Below, in pieces: positions 37,488-49,940 of a DNA stretch of 64,000 bases. The notes beneath the pieces were generated by a model, which made no database searches, had not been told where the DNA came from, and saw nothing but the letters and a program-made list of their open reading frames with translations. A program made the translations under genes and the position numbers. The DNA lies in the NCBI GenBank assembly GCA_964247055.1, contig OZ176051.1, positions 9,920,001 to 9,984,000 on the forward strand, given 5' to 3'. Origin of the DNA: Paragordius varius (taxonomy: Eukaryota > Nematomorpha). Each line of letters opens with the position of its first letter. Position 1 is the stretch's first letter.

Positions 37488-37876
37488 TGGTATACCATAT
37501 ACAATTTAAATTCACCCTTAACCAATTCGAATTCACAATCGAACAATTCAAATTCACTCTTGAACAATTCAAATTCACCCTAAAAATAAATTATGTTTGT
37601 GTAAAATATTTCTTAATGGCATAATTTATTATTTTTTAGCATTATTTAAATTTTAACGAGAGTTTTATATTTTCAAAATATAAAAAATACAAGTAATTTT
37701 TAATTTAAAAACACCTAATTTATTTTAGGGTAAATTTAAATTGTTCGAGGGTGAATTTGAATTGTCAAAAGGTGAATTTGAATTAACCAAGGGTGAATTT
37801 GAATTGTAAATGGTAATTGATCGACGGTAATTTGAATTATTCAAGGGTGTATTTGAACTCTAAATGGTATATATTG
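37488..37876. repeat. TTCAAATTCACCC MITE-like element, copy with most terminal units
   Basis: About 390 bp. The left end carries four ~20-bp units (two with CACCC, the others altered); the right end carries five or six GGGTGAATTTGAATTG-type units, including a duplicated outer block after TAAATGGTAATTG. The core has AAACACCTAATTTATTTTAG. Shows that the number of terminal units varies between copies. Confidence 0.7.
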
Positions 37877-38264
37877 TCGATTGCACGGAGACAAAATATT
37901 ACATTTTATTAATGTTTTCAATACTCCCGAAGGCTACATGTTTTCAAATTCTTGTCGTGATTGCGACGTTCTTTACTTCCGAATTACTCATAATGTATGT
38001 AATATAATTTGTAAAATCGACATTTGGAATAAAAGAAGATATGTTTATTTTATCCATGGTCTGGATGTTACAGCGCCAGTTTTATAAACGATATAATTAT
38101 TAAGTATGACAAGAGAAATGCAAATGGAAGTACAAAAGTAATATAAAAAATTATCACAAAATCTCGGATTAGTGTTAATTTAAAAAAACTTCATTTTAGA
38201 AGGGGCTAAACATTTTTATGTCCTTCAAAAAAATTATAAAAAAATTTTGGATAGTGTGCGGAAT

Positions 38265-38345
38265 TTTTGCACCACAAAGTAATATTTTTTTATACATGTA
38301 AACCAAATCCAAAACCAAAAGTACCATGAAAATTCTGAATTTTAT
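38265..38345. repeat. Right end of a GTATCAGG-family element
   Basis: GCACCACAAAGTAATATT and CCAAAACCAAAAGTACCATG match the family's right terminus; could close the element opened at 34656 with the Gypsy fossil inside. Confidence 0.5.
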
Positions 38346-38796
38346 TTTATCAGAAATTAAATATTTTATGTGTGTAACTAATATTTATTCATAAAATTAC
38401 TAAATTTTAAAATATTTATTAAATACTAATAATATGCTTTAGCGATTTAGTAAAAATGTATCAGGGCAAAAAGTTTAAAAAGTTTTTTGGAACTTATTGC
38501 ATAAACATGTTTTCCGAAAAACCATAGAATGATGATTATATTTGAAGGCTTAGAAAGCTAATCTAGAGGATTTTAAAGTGGTTAATTGCTTTTAAAATTA
38601 ATATATTTTATGTTATATGTCATTTTTGATCCCATAACTTTTTAATAATAATCTTTTGAATAAATCTTTATAAATATTGGGGGCAGACAATATCAGTAGA
38701 TGGTTTATACGTTGAATCCTATAAAATCGCGGTCGATGCCGAACATTAGCAGTTCATCCTCATGGTAGTTATTTCTTACGATCTTGCTATATCTTT

Positions 38797-39065
38797 GTAT
38801 AACATTCAGATCAAATTCACCCTTAAAAAATTCATATTTGCCCTACAATTCATATTTACTCCTAAACATTTTTAATTCACCCTAAAATTATGCTTTTTGG
38901 GCTAACATTCATTCTTAATATCAAATATTTCTATAATGACATATTTTATTATTTTTTCTGTATTAAAATAAAAATATATATGCAGTTAATTATTTACATT
39001 TAAAAACACATAATTTAATAGGGTGAATTTGAAATGTTAAAGGGGGAATTGAATTATTTTACACG
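38797..39065. repeat. TTCAAATTCACCC MITE-like element, worn copy
   Basis: Left end ATCAAATTCACCCTTAAAAA and two further degraded units; core with TTTTGGGCTAAC; right end AAAACACATAATTTAATAGG then GGGTGAATTTGAAATGTT. Lies about 300 bp before the large Helitron-like element. Confidence 0.6.
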
Positions 39066-41007
39066 AAGGTTTGAGGTGTCCATATTGAATTGGATTTATT
39101 ACATTGCACATTGCATTTTCCGGCCCCAAAAACGTTTTCCCAGTCATTTGGAATATCTTTTCTGCATTAAAACGAATTCCCTGTAAAAACATTTTCCAAG
39201 CAATCGAAAATTAAAACATTTATCCAAACAAACCCGATCCGAGTTATAACAATTCCCCAATTAATGAAATAAAAGATAACTAAACAAGAAAAAAGTAATA
39301 CATTATACCAATATTTTTGTAATAACAATTGATTTGGAAATGAAAAAAGTCAATAAAATCTATATATTTATAAAAATGGAAAATGCTGGCTTTGTGATCT
39401 GGTACAGGAAAACCGGTAGACCCAATCAAATCCAAATATCGAAAAAATATAATCATTAATAAATGTCCCGACAATAGCTTCGCCGTTTTTTTGAAATAGG
39501 CTCCCAGTTCGGGCCCACCCCGTATGAAAAACGGGTTTTTTTTGAAAACAGAAGTCCACAAAATCGTGTTTTTGAGACAATTTTCCGGAGAACGTGTTGG
39601 ACCATTCAATTTCAAATATAATTTTTGTTTACTTATTTTCGATTGCGCCGAACATAGTCGAGCCACTTTTTTGATTTAGGCCCTCTTTTTACCCGCTCCC
39701 CCCGTAAAATGCCATTTTTTTCAAAAAACAAAGTCCACAAAAATAATTTTTTAAATCGATTTTTCGTCCTAGGTATGAGACCTTAAAAATTCAATAAAGA
39801 TTCCACGTATTCCCTGTTAAAAGGCAAAAATTTTAGTCCACCGTTTATTTGATGATAGCTGCTGGGTAAGGAGCTAACCCGCTAAAAACTGATTTTTCAT
39901 ATAACTTTGTGATCTGTTTCCGGAAAAGCGGTGAACCCATTCAAATCCAAACATCGAAAAAATATAATCATTAATGAATGCCCCGACAATAGCTTCGCCA
40001 TTTTTTGGAATTAGGTCCCCAGTTTGGGCCCACCCCGTGTGAAAAATGGGTTAAGTCAATTTTTTGGAGAACGTGTTGGACCATTCAATTTCAAATATGA
40101 TTTTTATTTACTTATTTTCGATTGCGCCGAACATAGTCGAGTCACTTTTTTGATTTAGGCCCTCGTTTTACCCGCTCCCCCCGTAAAATGCCATTTTTTT
40201 CAAAAAAAACAAAGTCCACAAAAATATTTTTTTGATTGTATTTTTTTGCCCACGGTATGAGACTGTAAAAATTGGAGAAAGATTTTTCGTATTGCCTGTT
40301 AAAAGGCAAAAATTTTAGTCAAGCGTTTCTTTGATGATAGATGCTGAGTAAGGAGTATCTATCATATGCATAGCATGTTAAAAGATATATGGATATTAAT
40401 ACATTATTTATCCTCATCTATATATTTATAAAAATGGAAAATGCTGGCTTTGTGATCTGGTACAGGAAAACCGGTAGACCCAATCAAATCCAAATATCGA
40501 AAAAATATAATCATTAATGAATGCCCCGACAATAGCTTCGCCCTTTTTTTCAAATAGGGCCCCAGTTCGGGCCCACCCCGTATGAAAAACGGGTTTTTTT
40601 TGAAAACAGAAGTCCACAAAATCGTGTTTTTGAGACAATTTTCCGGAGAACGTGTTGGACCATTCAATTTCAAATATGATTTATGTTTATTTATTTTCGA
40701 TTGCGCCGAACATAGTCGAGTCACTTTTTTGATTTAGGCCCTCTTTTTACCCGCTCCCCCTGTAAAATGCCATTTTTTTCAAAAAAACCCACAAAATTAT
40801 TTTTTTGATTGTATTTTTTTGCCCACGGTATGAGACTGTAAAAATTCGAGAAAGATTTTTCGTATTGCCTGTTAAAAGGCAAACATTTTAGTCAAGCGTT
40901 TCTTTGATGATAGATGCTGAGTAAAGAGTATCTATCATATGTATAGCATGTTAAAAGATATATGGATATTAATACATTATTTATGGTAATCTATATATTC
41001 TATATAT

Positions 41008-43744
41008 CAGGGGTGGCCACACTTTTTTTGTCGCGAGCTTTTTTTTGGCTTTTTTGTTAAAAAAAGAGTTCGCGGTCACCCAGAAATATTTATCAAAAAA
41101 ACTCAATCAACACTTTAAATGATGTATATACCTGCTTTACAGATTAGAGTGACTTGTTTAAACCATTTTAAAATTGTAATTTTTTTATCTATCAACCAAA
41201 TACAAAAATAATTTTAATAAAAAGACAACGGGTTATTAACTACCTTAATTTTTTAACCAACATAAAACACTTCAAAATTTTTATTTATTAAATTTCTATT
41301 ATATGAAATTTTACAATATAAAAATTTAAACAATGCATTTGAAATTACAGGGGAGAATACATTATGATACAAAAAATAAAAGAAATAAAAAATAGCATTC
41401 CAATTTAGAACCATAATTTGAACATAAATAAGAGTACATTAAAATTGTATCAGTTTTAATTCTATCCACATATTTTTTAGTAAATCGGCTTTTTCCTAAG
41501 CGAAAATACAACTCGATAAACATCCATATTTAATAAAGAAAAAAATATTTAAAACGCCCGACTGCGAAAAAATTCAGAAAGTTTATCTAAATTAGGTTCA
41601 AATGAAGTCAAAGCAATTCTCAAACATGATTCTAAATATTTATTAGTTAATTGTGACCTCTGTTTAGTTTTGATAGCATTCATAATTGAAAAAGCCGATT
41701 CACATAAATATGTGGATCCAAAAAAAGAATTGAATAATGCAGCGGTTTTCCAAATATGGGGGTATTTATCTTTATTTATAAATTTATATATATCTGATCC
41801 TAATGATTTTAGATGGATATCGCATTTAACATTTATTAATTCCTCTTCCAACTCTGCTAAATTTGGTACACCAAGAAAGTGGCTTCTGAGCAATATATTC
41901 AACATTATTATTATTATTATTATTAAATGGGCATGATAAAAAAATAGCGATGTCTTCAAGTTTATTTATAGCTGAAAATCGTTTTTCAAAATCATTAATA
42001 AGCAGACCAATATCATCTGCATATTTTTCAAAAGAGAGATTCTCTATTTTTTCAGACACCGCTGCCAGATTAAAAAAATGTTTTAAATCTCGGTTTTTTA
42101 ATTGTGTTTCTACTACTGTTAGTGTTTCCTTAAAAGATTTTAAAGCACCCATCATATCCATTATTGTTTTATCTTTTCCTTGTAATTGGATGTTTAATTT
42201 ATGCAATTTTTCTGTGATATCGCATAAAAATGCAAGATCAAGCAGCCAATCTTGATCTTTCAATTCAGGGTATGAAAATTTAGAATTCTCTAAAAAAATT
42301 TCTATTTGTGGTAAAAGTTGCCTAAATCTAATTAAAAATGCGGCACGACTCAACCACCTTACATCAGTATGTAATAAAAGTTCTCCATATTCCACGCCGC
42401 ACTCATTTAACAAAATTCGAAATTGGCGGCGGGACAAGCTTTTTGTTCGAATGGCGTTAACAATTTTAAAACAGGGGTTCATTACATGATGGTATTTTAA
42501 AAATTTTGAACATAAAATTTGATTATGGATTATACAATGGTAATCAATGAACTTGGGAAATGCACTGTGATTTTTACATAAAGCGATAAAGCCGTTGTTA
42601 ACGCCAATCATAGCTGGAGCTCCATCAGTAGTTATAGATGCGAGTTTTACGATGGGAAGTTTCGTATCTGTGATAAATTTATAAAAAGAATCAAAAATAT
42701 CCTGCTCTCTGGTTCGTTCGTGGAGAGGTATTATAGTTAATAATTCCTCCTTTGCAGATAAATTACTAAATATCATACGAATAAAAATGCATAATTGGGC
42801 GATTCCAACATAATCGGTGGACTCATCGAGTTGCAAGGAAAAAAAATACAGTTATTAATATTTTCATGTAAAATTTCATCAAGATTATTACTAATATCTT
42901 CAGCCCTGCGCATAACGGTATTTCTCGATAAGCTTATGCTTTTAATAGCTGTCATAATATTATTTTTGTTATCAAAATTTTCAAATAAAGTATCACAGCG
43001 CTAATAAAGGCCTCTTTAAATATTTCACCATCTTGGAATGGCTTATTGTTCCGAATGAGTATTTCCGCTACCTTGAATGAAGCAATCGTAGCATTTTTAT
43101 AGTCTTTGTTGTATTTAAGTATGTCATTTTGTGAGGCGGATAATTGTTCTTTTAATTCCTTTAGTTTAATGTTGCGTTCTTGAGTTTGTAAGGGGTAGTT
43201 TTTGGAGTAATGTGGATGCAGAGATCTATAATGTCTTTCAATATTTGACTTTTTGGGCAAAGCAACAGTACTATTGCATATTAGACAGGTGCATGTTTCA
43301 TTTATCATAATAAAAAAGTATTCATGCTCCCAATCTTTCTTGTATCTGTACAACATTTTTTGGCTCATTCTAAAATATAAGTTTTAAAAACCTACTTTTG
43401 GTGTATCAAATCAAATCTAACTTCACGATTATGCTTCTGATTTATGAATAAGCTTTGCTCAAAGTTTTGATATATTCAAGGGAAATGACTGATTTTAAGT
43501 TTTAATGCAAATGCTCCAAAACATATGAATTATAATTAATAAAATAATTTTTTTACACCCTTTCTTAGACGTTTTTTTTAATTTAAACCGTATTTTTTGT
43601 ATTTTAAATTTAAATTCGCTCAGAAGTAGCCAACTATCCGAAAAAAATCAATAAAATTTTTTAAAAAAAAATATTTTCAGGCGGTCACTTTTTGAGTTGT
43701 CGCGGTCACGAAAGTGACCGCGGTCACCTCGTTGGCCACCCCTG
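41008..43744 (-). mobile_element. hAT transposon (ZBED5/SCAND3-like transposase) with 8-bp target duplication
   Basis: Terminal inverted repeats CAGGGGTGGCCA (start 41008) and TGGCCACCCCTG (end 43744), 2737 bp, flanked by CTATATAT at 41000-41007 and 43745-43752: a perfect 8-bp duplication, the hAT hallmark. Several GCGGTCAC motifs lie just inside both ends and could be transposase-binding sites. The element landed in the TCTATATATTTATA start of a type-A unit of the Helitron-like array, so it is younger than the array expansion at that spot. Confidence 0.92.
41549..43368 (-). pseudogene. hAT transposase, frameshifted
   Basis: Reads on the minus strand from MSQKMLYRYKKDWEHEYF (43368). In order: a BED-type zinc finger (CLICNS ... 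ERHYRSLH), the ISLSRNTVMRRAEDI helix region, LDESTDYVGIAQL, TTDGAPAMIGVNNGF, HCIIHNQILCSKFL, VRWLSRAAFL, DWLLDLAFLCDITEKLHKLN, and the C-terminal hAT dimerisation segment STYLCESAFSIMNAIKTKQ. This set matches the ZBED5/SCAND3/GTF2IRD2-related hAT transposases. The frame is broken about three times: near 43.0 kb, at a T homopolymer near 42.84 kb, and at an AAT microsatellite near 41.9 kb. Otherwise the residues are well kept, so the copy died recently. Confidence 0.88.
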
Positions 43745-46703
43745 CTATATATTTATAAAAATGGAAAATGCTGGCTTTGTGATCTGGTACAGGAAAACCG
43801 GTAGACCCAATCAAATCCAAATATCGAAAAAATATAATCATTAATAAATGTCCCGACAATAGCTTCGCCGTTTTTTTGAAATAGGCTCCCAGTTCGGGCC
43901 CACCCCGTATGAAAAACGGGTTTTTTTGAAAACAGAAGTCCACAAAATCGTGTTTTTGAGACAATTTTCCGGAGAACGTGTTGGACCATTCAATTTCAAA
44001 TATAATTTTTGTTTACTTATTTTCGATTGCGCCGAACATAGTCGAGCCACTTTTTTGATTTAGGCCCTCTTTTTACCCGCTCCCCCCGTAAAATGCCATT
44101 TTTTTCAAAAAACAAAGTCCACAAAAATAATTTTTTAAATCGATTTTTCGTCCTAGGTATGAGACCTTAAAAATTCAATAAAGATTCCACGTATTCCCTG
44201 TTAAAAGGCAAAAATTTTAGTCCACCGTTTATTTGATGATAGCTGCTGTGTAAGGAGCTAACCCGCTAAAAACTGATTTTTCATATAACTTTGTGATCTG
44301 TTTCCGGAAAAGCGGTGAACCCATTCAAATCCAAACATCGAAAAAATATAATCATTAATGAATGCCCCGACAATAGCTTCGCCATTTTTTGGAATTAGGT
44401 CCCCAGTTTGGGCCCACCCCGTGTGAAAAATGGGTTAAGTTAATTTTTTGGAGAACGTGTTGGACCATTCAATTTCAAATATGATTTTTATTTACTTATT
44501 TTCGATTGCGCCGAACATAGTCGAGTCACTTTTTTGATTTAGGCCCTCTTTTTACCCGCTCCCCCCGTAAAATGCCATTTTTTTCAAAAAAAACAAAGTC
44601 CACAAAAATATTTTTTTGATTGTATTTTTTTGCCCACGGTATGAGACTGTAAAAATTCGAGAAAGATTTTTCGTATTGCCTGTTAAAAGGCAAAAATTTT
44701 AGTCAAGCGTTTCTTTGATGATAGATGCTGAGTAAGGAGTATCTATCATATGCATAGCATGTTAAAAGATATATGGATATTAATACATTATTTATCCTCA
44801 TCTATATATTTATAAAAATGGAAAATGCTGGCTTTGTGATCTGGTACAGGAAAACCGGTAGACCCAATCAAATCCAAATATCGAAAAAATATAATCATTA
44901 ATAAATGTCCCGACAATAGCTTCGCCGTTTTTTTGAAATAGGCTCCCAGTTCGGGCCCACCCCGTATGAAAAACGGGTTTTTTTTGAAAATGAGACCTTA
45001 AAAATTCAATAAAGATTCCACGTATTCCCTGTTAAAAGGCAAAAATTTTAGTCCACCGTTTATTTGATGATAGCTGCTGGGTAAGGAGCTACCCGCTAAA
45101 AACTGATTTTTCATATAACTTTGTGATCTGTTTCCGGAAAACCGGTGAACCCATTCAAATCCAAACATCGAAAAAATATAATCATTAATGAATGCCCCGA
45201 CAATAGCTTCGCCCTTTTTTGGAATTAGGTCCCCAGTTTGGGCCCACCCCGTGTGAAAAATGGGTTAAGTCAATTTTTTGGAGAACGTGTTGGACCATTC
45301 AATTTCAAATATGATTTTTATTTACTTATTTTCGATTGCGCCGAACATAGTCGAGTCACTTTTTTGATTTAGGCCCTCTTTTTACCCGCTCCCCCCGTAA
45401 AATGCCATTTTTTTCAAAAAAAACCCACAAAATTATTTTTTTGATTGTATTTTTTTGCCCACGGTATGAGACTGTAAAAATTCGAGAAAGATTTTTCGTA
45501 TTGCCTGTTAAAAGGCAAAAATTTTAGTCAGGCGTTTCTTTGATGATAGATGCTGAGTAAGGAGTATCTATCATATGCATAGCATGTTAAAAGATATATG
45601 GATATTAATACATTATTTACCTCATCTATATATTTATAAAAATGGAAAATGCTGGCTTTGTGATCTGGTACAGGAAAACCGGTAGACCCAATCAAATCCA
45701 AATATCGAAAAAATATAATCATTAATGAATGCCCCGACAATAGCTTCGCCCTTTTTTTCAAATAGGGCCCCAGTTCGGGCCCACCCCGTATGAAAAACGG
45801 GTTTTTTTTGAAAACAGAAGTCCACAAAATCGTGTTTTTGAGACAATTTTCCGGAGAACGTGTTGGACCATTCAATTTCAAATATGATTTGTGTTTACTT
45901 ATTTTCGATTGCGCTGAACATAGCCGAGCCACTTTTTTGATTTAGGCCCTCTTTTTACCCGCTCCCCCCATGAAATGCCACCTTTTTCAAAAAACAAAGT
46001 CCACAAAAATAATTTTTTAAATCGATTTTTCGCCTTAGGTATGAGACCGTAAAAATTCAATAAAGATTCTACGTATTCCCCGTTAAAAGGCAAAAATTTT
46101 AGTCTACCGTTTATTTGATGATAGCTGCTGGGTAAGGAGCTACCCGCTAAAAACTGATTTTTCATATAACTTTGTGATCTGTTTCCGGAAAACCGGTGAA
46201 CCCATTCAAATCCAAACATCGAAAAAATTTAATCATTAATGAATGCCCCGACAATAGCTTCGCCCTTTTTTGGAATTAGGTCCCCAGTTTGGGCCGACCC
46301 CGTGTGAAAAATGGGTTAAGTCAATTTTTTGGAGAACGTGTTGGGCCATTCAATTTCAAATATGATTTTTATTTACTTATTTTTGATCGCGCCGAACATA
46401 GTCGGCCCGCTTTTTTTATTTAGGCCCTCTTTATACCCGCTACCCCCGTAAAATGCCACTTTTTTCAAAAAAACAAAGTCCACAAAAATAATTTTTTAAA
46501 TCTATTTTCCCCCCAAGTAAACAATAAATTAGTATGAATGCACCGTTTTAAGATTCCTATGATATCATCGCTATTAAATAATGTTTCGAAATAATCCACA
46601 TATGTAGATCAATTTATTGTCTCTTTCAAATAAACCCCCCCCCCCCCCCCCAGAAGTCCGAAGGACTTCCTCGGGCTGCGTAGCAGCACGAGATTTACGC
46701 TAG

Positions 46704-47534
46704 TATGTTAATAAAAATAATATCATATGGACTGATATATCTCCTCTTTTTACATTTTACTTCAAAAATGATAATTTATTGATTGGGAATTTTTTTCGAT
46801 TGACTAGGATATCATATTATTTTTGCGGTTTCGTTAGACAAGGAAAACGTCTTCAGATTGCAAAATAATTATACTATTTTAGTAAAGTTATATCGAGATA
46901 TTTCAAGAAATTAAAATCGGAAACATTTTTGGTCACATTATTTATAAACGTTGGGATGAAATGGTTTCAAAGTCATTGAATTTGCCAAAAAAATTGGTTT
47001 TCTTTCCAAAACTTTTTGAATAAATGGTTTTCGGTTACTTTTTTTAATTTTAATTTAAAAATCCAAAAAATAAAACAATATCTAAAGAAAATTTTTATTT
47101 TTTGGGAGTGTTTAAAACCACGGTTCTGGTTATCATCTCGAAAATATGCCATTCCCTGTGCTTTTAAAAATTTAATTTTGTTAATAATATTATATAATAA
47201 AATACTTAATTTATTTATGTTAAAATGTTAATTTTTAAGGATGTTACTTACGCGTTGTAATTTTATGTCAACTCTCACTTTTATTAAATATTAGAGCGCC
47301 TTTCACTGTATGCTCATTTATGATGTTCGCTTCACATTTTTTTTAACCAATTGATAACACAGTATTGTATGGGTAAAAGCAAAAAAAATGTTAAAAATTA
47401 ACAACTTTTTCCTTTCTCACTACATTTATTTGTTAATTTAATTATTGTGGACAAAATTTGTTTCTCACACACGCTCCACTACGGTATATCAATTGGCCAA
47501 CAATAATGTGAACAGGCCAACATAAATATATATA
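46704..47534. other. Intergenic, nothing recognised
   Basis: Flank of the Helitron-like element. Short open frames only, with no family resemblance. Confidence 0.45.
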
Positions 47535-47775
47535 CTGTAAAGGGTATTATATACAGTATGAGTAAATATATATTGCTACAAAGTTATTAATTATTGCCAA
47601 AAAAGCTTATGAAGCAAAGATAATTAATTATTATTCACTAAGAATAGTAAAAAGCGAAAATAACTATAAACCAATAATATTGCTCTTTGTTGCATATATT
47701 ATTCGGCAATAATTAATAATTTTCTAGCAATGCATACTATAACTCATACTGTATATTACAAACTTGGTGTATAAG
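47535..47775. repeat. Short palindromic element, about 240 bp
   Basis: ATATACAGTATGAGTAAATA near 47552 and TTATTAATTATTGCC near 47584 recur in reverse complement near 47755 and 47715 (GGCAATAATTAATAA, ACTCATACTGTATAT). Arms of about 65 bp around a spacer of about 110 bp; MITE-like. Confidence 0.55.
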
Positions 47776-48061
47776 CTTATTATAAAAAGATGGCGTCTTT
47801 CTTTTATCAAGTATTAAATTTATTACCTTTAATAAATATTATAAAAAATCAGATTAATTTGCAGCAAATAGTTCTACTTATAATATAATCAACTACAACC
47901 TATTAAAAATTACTATTCAAAATATATAATATAATAATATTTCTGCGACCTTGCAATTGACAAATCATTTTTATCATGTTACTGGAATTTGATGAAATTA
48001 TGCACTACCATATGAATTCTCCTGATTTTATACAACTCTGATTCCAGATTTTTACCTTTTC

Positions 48062-48460
48062 TGTGTGGATTAATACCATTTATTAAATGAATAAATACCA
48101 TTATCAAATTTAACCTTTTTTGTATAAGAAAACGGTGCCGGAAACGCGGTTTTAAAATATTTGTTTGAAATTACCATCAACCTTTTATATTAATTGACCT
48201 AATCTCAACCATTAGTTTTCTTAATATGACCAGAAAAATATAAATCGATTATAGTATTATCTATGGATTAATACCAATAATTAAATGAATAAATACCATT
48301 TATTAGATGAAATAAATACTATACCTAATTTAACTTTTTTCGTATGTTTAAACGGCGCCGGAACCGCAGTTTTACAATATTTGTTTAATTTTACCATTAA
48401 TCTTTTATTTTATCTAAACCATTAAATTTTTTTAATATGGCCGGAAAAATTTTTATGGTC
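48062..48460. repeat. Direct tandem duplication, two ~200-bp copies
   Basis: Copy 1 starts at about 48062 (GTGTGGATTAATACCATT) and copy 2 at about 48263 (TATGGATTAATACCAATAA). Both contain AACGG(T/C)GCCGGAA, TTTGTTT(G/A)A, ACCAT and TTTTTAATATG-like segments in the same order; clearly diverged. Confidence 0.6.
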
Positions 48461-49940
48461 TCAATATAACTGTGGTTAACCTACCCTATATAAAATATTG
48501 AAACAACCTAAAAAATTTAAACGGATTAAAATCGACTGAAAAAAAGAGCTGAAACGCAGCAATTCTGTTTGTCTTGAAAACGAAAATTGTGTCAAACTAT
48601 GACACCGGATCATAGACAAAAAATTACTAGGCTTGAAAAAATAGTCCGAATAATAAAATATTTGAAATCATTCTGTCCTTGTTATAATAAAGTATGTTAA
48701 AAGTTATTCTTGATTTAATTTAGCCGGGATCAGAATTCTACTTTATTCTGTACAATAATTATCGCATAAATTTTTGTAAATGTAATTTTGAATGACTTAT
48801 AACAATTTGACTCTAGATATCCTTAAAATAAAGAACGTTAATCTTTTCTTCGATCTTTATACCAAGAATATTTATATCAAAAATATTTTTGATACATAAT
48901 TTTTTCTTTTGCAGTATAATAGAAATGTGTTTAATAAACTTAATTTTTAAATTAAACTTCATCTAATAAAAAGCAGTGTCAAAATAAATTGCTAAAAAGT
49001 GCACAACCATAAAACCTTTAATATTATATTGAAATGTCTAAAAGGCAAAAATTATCGACAAGTATAAAAATATAGTTTTTTAACAAGGTTTTATATCAAA
49101 TACATAAATGGTATGATTTATTAAAAAAATTTTTTATTTTTTTTATTTTATTCACTGATTCGAATCATGATTTAATTAAAAACGCTTTGCGGCGAAAGTG
49201 TGGCCTTTCTTATTTAAAAGGTAAATTATCCATAAAAAATGCTAATGTTATTTAGATCATCATGAAAAAGTATTCAAGACTTCTTTCAGAATATACAGTC
49301 CAAATAGTCGATTTGTTATAAATCTATTCGATACAAATAAATTTGATGATTGCTAATTTATTTAAAGCTATATCACATAAATATATTAGTAAACCATATA
49401 TAATGGAATGTGAACAAAACTTTAAATTGCTAATGATCCCGTTCATACTTCTTTTTCGTAAGCGTGTATCGTTCCATATACTAAAAAATTTTAAAATAAA
49501 AAAAAATATTTTCATAAAACTATGTTTAATCCTCAGATTAAACTAGGAACTTGATAATTTTTCATAAAAATCACTGCCAATTTTTTTATAATATATATAT
49601 ATAAAGATTAAGGCACATATATAAAATTAAGAAACAATCAACTGAAAATCAAATACAAAAATTTTAAAACAAAGTAATCAATAAGTTTATAAGTCAATGT
49701 TTTAGCGATCCAATAATTCCAGAAAAAAATTTAAAAAGCAAATATTTTTACAATTATATATTAATCCAAAAATTTTCTAATTAATTCCTAAAAAGCCATC
49801 CATATATGCACACTTCAAATTTAAATAAGTTAGATAAAGTTATTAGGGTAATCGCATTAGGGTAGATAATGACTTTAAAGGGTATTTGTTGTTAATATTG
49901 AATCATTATTGTATCATTTAAAGCGAAATTTATTAAAATG
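48461..49940. other. Intergenic downstream of LRRC57
   Basis: AT-rich with no recognisable gene; the longest frames (about 63-67 codons at 49.3-49.5 kb) overlap on opposite strands and show no similarity. Confidence 0.45.

Larger units (their letters stand above)
39359..46703 (+). mobile_element. Large Helitron-like non-autonomous element with internal tandem array, copy B
   Basis: Begins TCTATATATTTATAAAAATG at 39359 (preceded by A) and ends ATTTACGCTAG at 46703 (followed by T). A stem-loop at 46670-46692 (CTCG/CGAG, GCTGC/GCAGC) sits seven bases before CTAG, and a second palindrome (GAAGTCCGAAGGACTTC) and a C homopolymer lie just upstream. These are Helitron-type ends and target. The interior is an array of ~525-bp units in two alternating subtypes: type A starts at 39377, 40434, 43758, 44817 and 45643; type B at about 39898, 44283, 45115 and 46164. 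The A-to-A spacing is 1057-1059 bp where complete. Removing the inserted hAT leaves about 4.6 kb, against 1.6 kb in copy A at 3.7-5.3 kb. The copy A orientation is opposite. The units hold recurring minus-strand open frames of 70-136 codons that I do not regard as genes. Confidence 0.72.

Noticed and set aside
41008-43744. Domesticated hAT transposase acting as a host gene
   Set aside because: Intact transposon ends and target duplication with a frame broken several times indicate an ordinary dead copy rather than a host gene.
39280-46219. Recurring minus-strand open frames of 70-136 codons (beginning MARLCSAQSK or MSQKHDFVD) in the Helitron-like array, also in plus orientation at 4.0-5.3 kb
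   Set aside because: They repeat because the DNA unit repeats; the same stretch is open in two frames, there is no recognisable domain, and lengths vary by copy. No sign that the protein sequence is kept rather than the DNA.
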